This document shows, one piece after another, positions 35,001-45,149 of a DNA stretch of 56,707 nucleotides. Source of the DNA: Acanthamoeba lenticulata (lineage: Eukaryota > Discosea > Longamoebia > Acanthamoebidae); assembly GCA_002179805.1 (NCBI GenBank), contig NAVB01000458.1, positions 1 to 56,707 of the forward strand, given 5' to 3'. The position numbers and the translations under genes were made by a program. The notes beneath the pieces were generated by a model. It had not been told where the DNA came from. It did no database searches and was given only the letters and a program-made list of their open reading frames with translations. Positions within the stretch are counted from its first letter, which is position 1. Each line of letters starts with the position of its first letter.

Positions 35001-36883
35001 TCCTCATATGAGACAGGGCGCACGCAGCGGTCCAAGAGCGCCGGAAATCTGCGGGGAGGATCCCAAGTCAACAGCCCCAACTCGCCGCGGTTGGCGGCGT
35101 CGGCCGTCGCACGCGACGACTTTCACCACCCGGAGCCAGGCGCCAGTTCAATCCCCACCTCGCCCCGCATGCGCAGCCCAACACAGCATGCGGCTACAGC
35201 TTCGGCCGCGGCGACAGCCGAAGGCCCGAACGCCAAGAAGAAGTTCTTTGTGCTGTCGCTCGACGGCGGCGGCTGCCGGTGCATCATCCAGACCGTCATC
35301 CTACAGCGCCTCGTCCAAGTCTTCCCCGATCTGCTGACGTATGCATTCACTCATTCTTGAAATTCTTTCCGGCATCTGCGGGACCTCACGGACGAACGCG
35401 CGCGTGCGTGTGCGTGCGGCTGTCGTGACCGCGCAGCAAATTCGACATGTTTGCGGGCGTGAGCGGCGGGTCGATCAACGCCGCGATGCTGGCGAGCGGG
35501 ATGAAGCCCGACCTCATGGTCGACATCCAACGCTTCATGGCACCAGCCGTCTTTGGCAAGGGCAAGCGTCAGGCCACGCTCGAGCTCAAGGGCCTCTCCC
35601 TCCGGCGGGCCAAATACTCGGCCGACCCGCTCCTCATCCTCGGCGAGGAGCTCTTCCAAGGTCTCATCCTTCATCATCATCATCATCGTCATCATTCAAC
35701 GATCGTTGATCGTTGTGAGATGGTGAACACACACAGGCCAGTCGCTGGCGCAGCTGCCGCGTCGATTGCTGGTGGTCTCGTTCGTGCTGGACAACGAAAA
35801 GGACGGCCATGGCCGCACGTGGGAGCCGCGGGGTACGCTTACGCTCCGTCGACTCGTGTGATCACCTGTTTGACACGTGGTGCACCACCAGTTTACCACA
35901 ATGTGCCGATGAAGAAGGGCGAGGAGACCGACCAGTTGCCCTTCGCGATGCGCAAGAGCGACCTCGAGGAGACGCCCCTCTGGGACCACTGCCTCGCCTC
36001 CTCGTCCGCCCCGACCTACTTCAAAAGCCACGTTCGTTTCGTTCTTTGTCGCTTTCGTTTTTTTTTCTTTCAAAAGTGTTTGCTTAATGTTTAAAAAAAA
36101 CCGTTTCAGAAAAAGCAAGTTGACGGTGGCGTCGTTTCCAACACCGCTTCGTCGGCCGCGATCGCGTGCCTGGTGGGCGAGGGCGCCGAGCAGCCGGTGA
36201 AGCCGTCGCGACTGCACATCCTCAACATCGGGACGGGCCGCATCACGCAGTTCCTCGAGGGCGAGGACGACGAGCACGACTGGGGCATCATCCAGTGGGG
36301 CCCCAAGCTGCCGGGCCTCCTCTTTGCCGCCCACGACACCTTTGGTACCGCCCAAGCAGTCGCTCAGCTCTCGAACCGCTGCAGCGACTGAACTCGCGAG
36401 TGCAGAGCAACAGCTGAGCGCGACGATTCTCGGTGACCGCTTCCACCGGCTCGACCCGTTCCTCGAGCGGCCGCTTGGCATGGACGACGCATCGTCGCTG
36501 CCGGCCCTAATCCACCTCGCACAGACCATCAACCTGGTGCCGACCCCACCCTCGAGGGCTTGCCCAGTCCGGGCCCTTTGTCTGACGGGCAATGTTGGAC
36601 GTCTCTTCTACAGGACGACACGATCGAGTGGATACGGTACTACATGTACGAGCCCAAGCCAACGGCATCGACAACAGCGGCGACAACGAGCCCCGGAGGC
36701 GGCGCGGCCCACGTCGCGGCAGGTCAAGCGGGCGCGACGACTAAGCGAGCACGCGAGCGCAAGTTTGCGCCTCCTGTGGCGTCCACCATCCCGGCGGGGC
36801 TCATGACACCGGGCCAGCGCACCTCCCAGACATGGGACGACGCCGCTTGGTTCGCTGCTCGTTCGGCCCGCAGCGAGGCTTGA
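32011..36883 (+). CDS. Patatin-like phospholipase with two PH domains
   Basis: Seventeen exons (32011-32824, 32890-33377, 33466-33575, 33657-33741, 33816-33868, 33946-34014, 34081-34165, 34257-34536, 34610-34731, 34825-34921, 35017-35338, 35437-35660, 35737-35832, 35892-36031, 36110-36344, 36406-36536, 36614-36883) sum exactly to 1206 residues. The first 390 residues are a charged, Lys- and Asp/Glu-rich region. Two PH-like domains follow, with C-terminal Trp helices MQRWLAFFRSLY and MHAWNRAIVSH. The patatin domain has the oxyanion loop DGGGCR (about 817), the nucleophile Ser851 in GVSGG and the catalytic Asp1000 in VDGG, so the Ser-Asp dyad is complete. It should hydrolyse acyl chains of phospholipids, with the PH domains placing it on phosphoinositide membranes. 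The last 200 residues are Ala/Thr/Arg-rich. Confidence 0.9.
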
Positions 36884-37105
36884 CAAGGTCGCCCAAGAAA
36901 GGAAGAAAGTTGGTTTTTCGATCCAGTGGATCTCCAGTGTTCTGTGGAACTCGTCGTCTTTTTTTGATGGTGGACCAAGGAGGTCCAAACAGCGTCCACC
37001 CATCAGCCCACCTTGCCTCTGTCTATGTACATCAACGTCCATCTACCTATCTAGCAGCCCAACTTTTGGCAGCCGGCAAGGACAGACCTTCTCCGGGCTT
37101 TCCCA
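36884..37105. other. Short convergent intergenic region
   Basis: About 220 bases lie between the patatin-gene stop (plus) and the end of the small Ser-rich gene (minus). No coding or RNA signal is seen. Confidence 0.4.
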
Positions 37106-37555
37106 TCAGCTCGACCCACCCGTGGCTGCAAGCTGCCCGTGCTGGTGTTCGTGCTGCGACGGGTGAGAGGGCAAGAAAAGGTTAGAAGAAAGCTTCGCCG
37201 TGGCAGGGAGAGAGAGGTGTGGGAAGAGTACCTCGTGGCTGGACTTGTGGGTGGTGAACACGCCAGAGAGGCGCCTCAACTTGGAGAAGATGCCTCTCCT
37301 GCTTTCGGGCGAGGTTTGCTGGTAGGGGATGGTGGAGGAAGAAGATGAAGAGTGGCGCAGTGGTTGGCGTGCCTCGCCATCGTGCCGCCCTGCATCCGGC
37401 GAGGTGGTGGAGGACGAAGGGGCTGACGACGAGCGTCCAATGGTTGGCGGCGAGGCTGGCTCGTTGGTCAGCGCCCAGTCTTCGTCAGGCCCGCCGGCAG
37501 CATACTCATGGCGCGCGCAATAGGACGTGTACGTGGGTGCAGAAGCCCAAGACAT
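37106..37555 (-). CDS. Small Ser/Thr/Pro-rich protein of unknown function
   Basis: Two exons (37555-37232, 37153-37106) join in frame into 123 residues. The sequence starts MSWASAPTYTSYCARHEYAA, has long Ser/Pro/Thr runs and one basic stretch (RRGIFSKLRRLSGVF) that could be an amphipathic or membrane-touching helix, and ends in a His/Gln-rich tail (HEHEHQHGQLAA). It is probably disordered apart from the basic helix. No family is recognised. The intron has a GTACTC donor and a GTCGCAG acceptor. The plus strand across the same stretch is also open, so the call rests on the splice join and on the more plausible composition of this strand. Confidence 0.45.
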   Translation of the reverse strand: MSWASAPTYTSYCARHEYAAGGPDEDWALTNEPASPPTIGRSSSAPSSSTTSPDAGRHDGEARQPLRHSSSSSSTIPYQQTSPESRRGIFSKLRRLSGVFTTHKSSHEVLFPHLSLPATAKLSSNLFLPSHPSQHEHQHGQLAATGGSS

Positions 37556-38115
37556 TCTTTTGGTGTTGGCTGTGTAGTTTTGTCTGCTGCGAGAACTGTT
37601 GTTGTGGTGGTTGAGGAGAGAATGGCAAAGAAGAAGCTTGTCCAGTCAGTTGAGAAAGGGCGCAGCCTAGGCGGACATGGAAACGGCTCTTGGCGTGGTG
37701 GGGAGCGAAGCACCAGCAACCTCTGTCAATCTGGATGTGTGAGTGGGGTTCAGGAGTTTATCCGTCGCCCAATTAGAGGCCGAGAAACTGTCGGTAGTTT
37801 TTTCCAGGGGTAGCAATTTCGTCGGCTCTTGCCCCAACTTCCACCACATAACGCTACTCTCCCTTCTACCGCCTTCTTCTTGTTGTTGGTCCAACAACAC
37901 ATCAACATGTCATGCTTGAGGGGCCAAGACATTGACTGCTGTAGCTCGGTTTGCGCAACCGAACAGGCAACTGTCGACGCAGACATGAGTTGTTCTGCAG
38001 GGTTTCAAATTGGTCTCCAAACAAATAAAGCGAAAATAAAAATAAAAAATGAATAAATCGAGGCCTTTGTTGGTACACTCACGGAAGAGGACATGGGCAC
38101 GATCGGATACGAGGA
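37556..38115. other. Intergenic stretch with plus-strand AATAAA cluster
   Basis: About 560 bases lie between the small Ser-rich gene and the UBA1 stop. Near 38018-38058 there are several AATAAA motifs on the plus strand, which would suit a plus-strand transcript ending here. However, the open frames upstream (37508-37813, 37829-38056) do not look like proteins. I call no gene. Confidence 0.4.
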
Positions 38116-41100
38116 CTAGGCCTTGGGCTTGGCGGCGGCCTTCTTGCGCTTGCTGGTGAGCCAGTAGCGCACAGGCGGGCCGTTGACGTCGGATCCGTCG
38201 TCGTTCTCAAACGTGACGATCAGATCAACGTACTTCTGGCCCTTCTCGCGCGTCACCAGTCGCCGCAGCCTTCATGAAGAAGATGAAGATGGGTGGACGG
38301 TGAGTATGATGAAGGAGAAGGAAGAAAAAGATGGCCATGAAGGATGATGGAGGAGACGTACTTCTTGGGGAGACGCGAATCGTGGCCGGGCATGAGGGGC
38401 ACGTAGATCATTTGGACGCCTTGGAAGACGCCCGTGACGGTCAGGTTGTACTTGGCCTTGAAGTGTTCGCAGAAGTCGCGGAGGGTGATGTCGCCCATGC
38501 GCAGGTCCCACTGGTCCCAAATGGTGACGCTCACCGAGTCTGTGATCTTTGTCCGGTCGGCCGGCGACGGCTCGGCGAACTGGAACATGGGCAGGCCGAG
38601 GTTCATGAACGCGTTCTTGTAGTCCTCCAACTTGACCTTCTTCACGATCTTGACCAGCTCGATCGAAACCTTCAATTATTCACCAAAAAATATTAATTAA
38701 TTGATAAAAAAATTAACAAAATAAATAAACTAATTGGTTGTGGTACGTACAAGGCCGGAGACGGCGGCCGTCGTGGTGGCAATGGCCGGCATAATGCGAC
38801 CGGCGATGCGCTTGGTCTTGAGCCGGTCGGCCGGCGGGATGGCGTAGTTGTAGGCCCGCAGGTTGGACGTCGCCGTGATGAAGTCGATGTGGAAATTAGC
38901 ATCATTGTCCTGTGTGTGGGTTGCTCATGACCATCAGCATCAGAACAACACAACCGGAGGTGAAGAGGGGCAGAACTAACCTTCTCAAACTCTTCGGGGA
39001 ACATGCGGTAGCGGTCCTTGTCGGCCAAGAGGAACTTGATCCTGTCCAGGGCGGCATTCAGGGCGGCCTCGTCAATCTCGGCGGCCTGCTGGACCTTGGC
39101 CTCAATGTCCTCCTTCTTGGCGTTCTCGTCGGTCTCGATCACCTTGTTCTGCTTGGGCTGGAACGGCGGCACCACCACACCTTCGCATACTTTGCGCAGG
39201 TGGGCGTTGTGGGTCTCGTCCCGCGGGTCAGAGTGGGTGGGCGTGATGCCCCAGACCTTGGCCCACAGGCACGCCGCGTAGCGCACAAAGTCCAGGTGCA
39301 GTCCGTTGTTGATGTCGAACCGCACCGGCGTTGGCGGCCTGTTCGTATAGTTTTATGAATAAAAAATAAATACATTATAATATAAGTAATGATAATAAAA
39401 GCGTACCTCTTGGCGCCAGACCAGAAGGGAGTGCCCTCCTTGGTGACCATGTCGAGCGGGAAGTTGTACAGGAGCTGCAAGATCTTGTGGGTGAAGTATT
39501 TGTCGAACTTGAGGCGACCATAAGCGATGCAGTCCTCGAAGCTCGTCGGCCGGCTCTCCAGCATCTTCAGCGTCTTCTCCGCATTCTTGAGCCGGTTTCC
39601 AGGCGCCGCCCGCAGCTCCTATTTGTTCACACATTCCAGGCCGTCAGCCTATCAAACAACCGGCAGAGCTCTACTACAAGTTGTAGGCGACGTGCCTCGG
39701 CGGGGTCGTTCTCGGCAAGGAGCTTGTTGAGCTCCTGCGGCTTGAGAGAGAACAAGTTGGCAAACTTGTCGCGGGCCCACTGGATCGTGTGCTGAATCTG
39801 GTTGGGGAAGCTCTTCAGCGTGCAGAAGGGCACGTCCTTCTCAGGCGGATCCCTCCGCGATCCGTACGACTCAGTCATGAACGGCACGATCACCTGCCCC
39901 CAAGGTCAGAACATCTTTAGAACATGCTCAGAATGGCGGGTGGTGGCTGTAATTACCTGCACGTGGCCCTTGGTGCTGAGGGTCCCCGACTCCAGAAGGG
40001 GTCGCTGGTTGGTCACACACCGACCATCGACGTAAAGGCGCGCCTGCACGTTGTCCAGCGCGTTGACCACGATGTCCAGGCCTGCCCAAAGGTCAAGATG
40101 GCGGGTGAGATGGTGAGTCAAGCCTTAGGGCAGATGAGCTGGTCAGGTGATCGAGACGCCACGTACTCTTGAAGAAGCTGTCGTTGTAGAGGTTCTCCGA
40201 CTCGGGTCCGACCTTGTTGAGGTGGGCGTCGACGCGGAGCTGCGGGTTCATGACCAATCCGGCGTTGGCCGCGCTGGTGGACTTGGGCTTCTGGATGTCC
40301 TTGGGCCGGAACAGGAACTGCCGGTTGAGGTTGCTCTTCTCGATCAGATCGTTGTCAGTGACGGTGATGAGGCCGCCCTCACTGGCGCCTGTGCCCAGCA
40401 TGGCAAAGTTCTTCAGCATCTCGCAGCCAATCGCTCCCGCGCCAATCTGTCCGTGTCTTTGAGTCAGGCCATGTGCAAGACCAGTGTTGGTTAAGCGGGT
40501 GCATACCATAAAGATGCGGAGCTGCTGAAGCTGAGCGTTAAGGTGACGGCCGAGACACACGACCTGGGCGTCATATCGGTTGCCCTCGGGCTGGCAATCC
40601 GCGGGGTCAACGTCCTCCGCGGGGAGCACTTCGATCGCGTCCATGTACAGCTGCGCGTCACCACCACGGCCATCAGCACTGGTCGAAGGCCACAGCTCGC
40701 TGCCGCTCATTGCTAGTTGGGCACCACACGTACCCATTGGTGGAGAGGAGCGAACTTGCCGGTGACAGACTTGATGGCCTCCTGCGCGACGACGCCACCC
40801 AGGAAGGCGGTCAGGCCAACGAGACTGCCAGAGGCAGTAAACGCCAGTTTCTCGAGCAGCTTTTCGTCTACTGTGATCTTGTCGCTCTTCTGCTCGTTCA
40901 GCTCCTTGGCCAGCCCAATCAGTGCCGCCGCATCCTCCTTGTTCCAAGGGCCCGGCAGCCTAAATCCAGCAACGAGAACGACAAAGTTGAGAATTGAAAT
41001 AAATTACGCTACAGCATAATCCGCGAGCACCTCTTGTTCTTCTCGACGAAGGCGTCTAAGGCCTGCACCCCGAGATGGAGCTGCGTTGGGTTGTCCATCT

Positions 41101-42423
41101 TGGCCCAGTCCGCGATCAAGATGTCAGGCTTCTCGATGGCCTCAGCCAACGGAAGCTGAAGTTGTTCACCACATCCCGTCGGCCCCATGAGTGTCATGTG
41201 AAATAACCACAAACTGGGGAAGCAAATCGTACGAAGGACATTTCGACGGTCTTCTTGACCTCGGTGGCAATGCCGCCGCTCGCGTACTCGCCGAAACTCG
41301 AGGTATCGCCGATGGTGAACTCATAAGGCGTGATGGTCTTCACTTCAAAGACCTTGCCGGGCTCGTTGAGCTCGGTCATGCCCTTGACCTCCTTGAACTG
41401 GACGAGCATGCCATCCTCCAGGCCGTGCTTAGACTTGTCCAGCGTCCGCACAACGCCCGGGTTGGCCTGCCGCAAGCGCGTTCATGCGAGATGTAAGGGT
41501 TTGCTCACATATTAAGAAGAAAAACAAAGCAAGTAAAGGTCTTGATGCGTAGTGCGGACGCACCTTGGAAACGTGCTCGATCATGACCTCGAGCGGCTCT
41601 TCGCCGTTGACGTCATGAACCTCGAACTTGTCGCCAAAGTCGCAGAAGGCCCAGCAAAAGACGCCGCGCACGTCGGCCGAGATGAAGGCGATACCACGCG
41701 CGTGGCAGTAGGCGTTGATCTTCTTCTGCAGGCTGAGCGGCGCCTCGGTGAGGATCACGCACTTGAACTGGTCGAAGAAAGACAAATCCTGCTGCTCAAG
41801 GTCGACCGTGGAGGTGCTGATCTTGACGTAAGGGTTCAGCTCGATCACGTGCGGTGTGCTGAGTTCGGCGCGGTTCCGGCCGAGGTCCTTGTCAGTCACG
41901 AAGAATTGCGACGCCTGGTCGAAGGTCGTAGCTACCCGCGTGTCGTGCAGCGTCAACGCTTTCACGCCCGCCAGAGCGATGTTCTTCGCTGTGTTCGTGT
42001 GTGCCAGAAGAAAAAAACAAATTTTTTTTAAAAAAAAGTAATAAACTGAAATCTGCTTCACTCAAAAATGCAAGACTTAAGTGATGTTGTACCAATTTCA
42101 ACGCCAAGCCCACCGAGGCCGCTGAGAAACACGTTGGAGTCGGCCATCTTGTTCATGGCCTTGCCGCCATATACGTAGTACTGCCGCGAGTAAAGGTCCA
42201 AATCGATGTTCTTGGCCTCCTCGGGCACATCTACAACGCTTGGTGTCGCCTCCATTCTGTCTTCCCAGAGAATGCTGCTGTCTGCCCTGCTTTTCTTTGC
42301 TCGTTTAAAGTGCTCTTGGTCTTCCTCCAAGTGAGTTCCCTCTTCCAGGCAGTGACGGTCTTCACACGCGGCTGACCCTTCCTCCCTGCTCTCTCGATTG
42401 TCGTCGTCGCGCGAACGCTTCAT
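38116..42423 (-). CDS. UBA1: Ubiquitin-activating enzyme E1
   Basis: Fourteen exons (42423-42093, 41988-41564, 41466-41233, 41155-41031, 40959-40734, 40650-40507, 40446-40167, 40081-39957, 39893-39678, 39618-39407, 39338-38981, 38909-38751, 38669-38362, 38269-38116) sum to 1098 residues, the normal E1 length. After a 95-residue hydrophilic extension come the inactive adenylation half ([22 protein letters not shown]), the four-helix region, the active adenylation half ([13 protein letters not shown] at about 497, then [13 protein letters not shown]), the catalytic Cys at about residue 654 in PFCTLKSFP, and the ubiquitin-fold domain at the end ([14 protein letters not shown]). It adenylates ubiquitin with ATP, forms a thioester and charges E2 enzymes. 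All key residues seen are intact. The ATG is 95 bases after the signal peptide peptidase stop, in tandem. Confidence 0.96.
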
Positions 42424-42517
42424 GTTGGGGCCGCCACAATTCCGCAAATTATCCCAGCGCCTTGATAACTCTTTCCCGCCAAATCTTTCTGCGAAGACGG
42501 TAAATAAGACAAAATAT

Positions 42518-44258
42518 TTAGTTTTCTGGCGACCGGCAGTCGGTCTCTTCCCGCTTCGCGTCGGCCACATCCTTGGCGTCCTCGACATGGACGCGGACGG
42601 GCATGTAGTCTGATGATGACACGGTAATGGAATCCTCTTTGTTGTTGCCCTCGCCTTGTTCAATGTCCTGAAGTTCTCTTTACGTAAGCCACAACAGTTT
42701 CCAACAACGAAGCCAGAAGGGATCGTACGGAGAGTTCCTCATCGTCGTCGTTGGCGTCGTTGATGATGATGGCAGTGACGGGCTGGGCCGAGCCTCGCCA
42801 CAGCATCCCGAACTCTTTCTTGAGGAGCGCCATGACCACCGTCGGCACCAACACACTCGGCACTGCACCGCCAGGAGGACACTTGAGTGACAAACGAGAG
42901 CGAAGTGTCATCGCAAGAGAAGGGCTTACCGAGGTAGAGGAGGGCAGGTTGAGCCATCTGGAGCAGAATGAGCATGATGTAGGTCCACACCAACCCGAAG
43001 GCGTAGGAGATCAGACCCTGCGGTTAAAGAGTGAGATCGCATACAGTTGTGCCGCATGCACAGGTTACTACTGCTTCCAGCCCCCAACAACAACAACAAC
43101 AACGGTACAGAGATGGCTTCAGCCGTACCACGCGGAAATAGCCAGTAAAGGCCCAAGTGCTCCAGCGGAGACGGCCATAGTCGAACCGGTAGAGAAAGGC
43201 CAGGTAGAGGCCCGGCAGGATCTGAGGCGAGCCGCGAGCGCCGATAAGAATCCAATCAAGAAGACGAACAAGAGCAGGTTATACAATGTCGCCCATGCCC
43301 AGCATGGAGGAGCCTTCAAACACGATCCGCGGAATGATCAAAATGACAGGCAGCGATGGAAGGCTCGTCGCCACATGCACCCTGCCGAGTCCACCAGGGC
43401 CAGGAACTCAATCAATCGGCGATAAGAAGGGGGGAAGAGGTATGTACATAACGTTCTTGCCGAAGAACTGCGACGACAGGAAGACCCAGAAGATGTCGTA
43501 GAAGAAAAAGAGCCACAGCACCACGCTGGCCACCATCAGGTTGGGCAGCCGGAGGAAGGCCATCGCCGTCACCCCCAGGCTGAGCGCCAGCACTGTTGTT
43601 CAATGGGCGTGTCTCACGATGAGTCATAACAGCCAAGCGCGAGTCAGCAGGTTTGCGAACCGTCGGTGAGGAGCCAGTAGCGAGTGACGAGCCAGGCGAT
43701 CACAAGCGCGAGAGCTACCGGTATGCCCAAGAGGAACGCCGTCGGGAACCGTTCGGACCAGAACCAAAAGACTCTGGTGGCCATGGATGAGCCGACGCCA
43801 GTCAACAAGGTCAAAAGGAGGCGAGGACGAACTGGTAATCGGGCGCGAGGCGGAGGCGGCGGGCGAGGATGGCACCGAGCGGATTGAGGACGAAGACGAC
43901 GGAGACAAAAGAGGAGAAGCTGAAGAGACATAGAAGCAAGATGCTCAGTTTGTTGAGGAAGTAGAAGAGGACGACTAGCATTGCCGAGCCGAAGACGGGC
44001 AGCAAAATAGCCATGTGGAGCTTCAGCTCGTTCGCCTCGCGCACTTCAGCGCTATGCTGCGTCGACTGCATGCAGTAGAAGGAGAGCGAACGCGTCGCGC
44101 CCATGAAGAGCGTAGCCAGCACTACGGCCAGGAGCAGGGTCCAACTCGGGTCCAGGAGCAGTTCCCTGACAGTACCTTCAGGTCAGGCACGTGGATCAAG
44201 TGATGCAAGATTTTGCAAGAAGGAAACTACAAAGGTGCACGTACCAAGAGTAACCCAT
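42518..44258 (-). CDS. SPP: Signal peptide peptidase (intramembrane aspartyl protease)
   Basis: Nine exons (44258-44245, 44165-43833, 43773-43661, 43592-43448, 43381-43285, 43221-43129, 43017-42930, 42862-42729, 42667-42518) sum to 388 residues. The polytopic protein carries the full SPP triad of motifs: YD with Asp187 in FFFYDIFWVF, GMGD with Asp233 followed by IILPG, and PAL at 289-291. The strand KNVMVHVAT is also typical. Members sit in the ER membrane and cleave leftover signal peptides and type II membrane segments. The C-terminal 75 residues are polar and charged, with no obvious KKxx retrieval signal. The first exon is only 14 nt and weakly supported, so the true start may lie further upstream (beyond 44258). 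Confidence 0.92.
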
Positions 44259-45149
44259 GTTGGAATCGAGAATGGGCTGTAGCGTGGAGATTGATTCAAC
44301 ACAGTTTCTTGGTTGGGTACAACATTTATCGTTTCTACTTTCTTTTCTTTCTTTTTAAATTACGGCAGTTTCGAGTAGCCGGACTCGAAGCGATGTTTGT
44401 CACGACGGCGCGTCGCACTTTACCTTTTTAAGGGCCTCCTGTGTAGGCGGCTGAAGGGGCAGCCTAGTCAGCACACAGGGTGCTGACGGACGACGGCTCG
44501 GCGGAAGCGCCGAGGACCCGTATGGGCAGCGGCCTTTTATAGGGGGTTGAGGGTGAGAGAGAAGCAAGTTTTTTCTTGTTCTCTCGACGCGCGACAGGAG
44601 ACGCCCCGCCCGTGGTAGTGTGATGTGTCTTTGTGTGTGTTGGGTCGGGTGATGTGCGACTTCGAGGATGCCAGACCTTCCACACGTGCCAGGGTGTTTT
44701 TCCTTCGCGCGACCGACCGTGCTCTCTGGGACGGTTCTCTCGAGCTACGGCGAGGTCGACGCCAGGCTCGCACACGCGGACGCAGGCGCGCGAGGAAGGT
44801 CGAGCAGGGGAAGGGGACGAGTGGAAGAAGGAGCTTTTATTCTGAAAGAATAAAACACCCATAGGCTTGAGTGGCAGCCACCGTGTGGATGTGGAGGCCC
44901 GTAGAGGTAAAGTGTCTACGACAAGTGCTTTTTTGTTTATATTTAAACCGTCAATAAAATGTTGCAACACAACATCTGGGCTCCGTACCCGGCAGAGTGC
45001 TTGCGCCTGACCTTCCATGTTGTTGGGATGAGATGTTGTAACCTGTGTGTGTTGCTGTTACCTTTTTTCGCAGGAGGACCTCACGGTGGCAGAAAAAATG
45101 AGAACGCTACCTCGGCCCAGCAGTACACTTCTTCGAGGGATGCATGGCT
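44259..45149. other. Intergenic stretch, no confident gene
   Basis: About 890 bases lie between the SPP start and the USP stop, both on the minus strand. A TATA-like TTTTATAG is present at about 44535. Two AATAAA motifs on the plus strand occur near 44847 and 44951. Open frames here (44464-45018 minus, 44625-44864 plus) are Arg/Ser/Pro/His-rich without conserved order and overlap each other. I treat them as chance. An upstream exon or leader of the SPP gene could be present. Confidence 0.4.

Noticed and set aside
44340..44410. Possible tRNA-like B-box sequence (TTCGAGTAGCCGGACTCGAAG)
   Set aside because: It is an imperfect inverted repeat without an acceptor stem, anticodon arm or proper A box.
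44464..45018. 184-residue minus-strand ORF between SPP and USP
   Set aside because: It is Arg/Ser/Pro/His-rich with no order, overlaps plus-strand open frames, and has no supporting splice or family signal.
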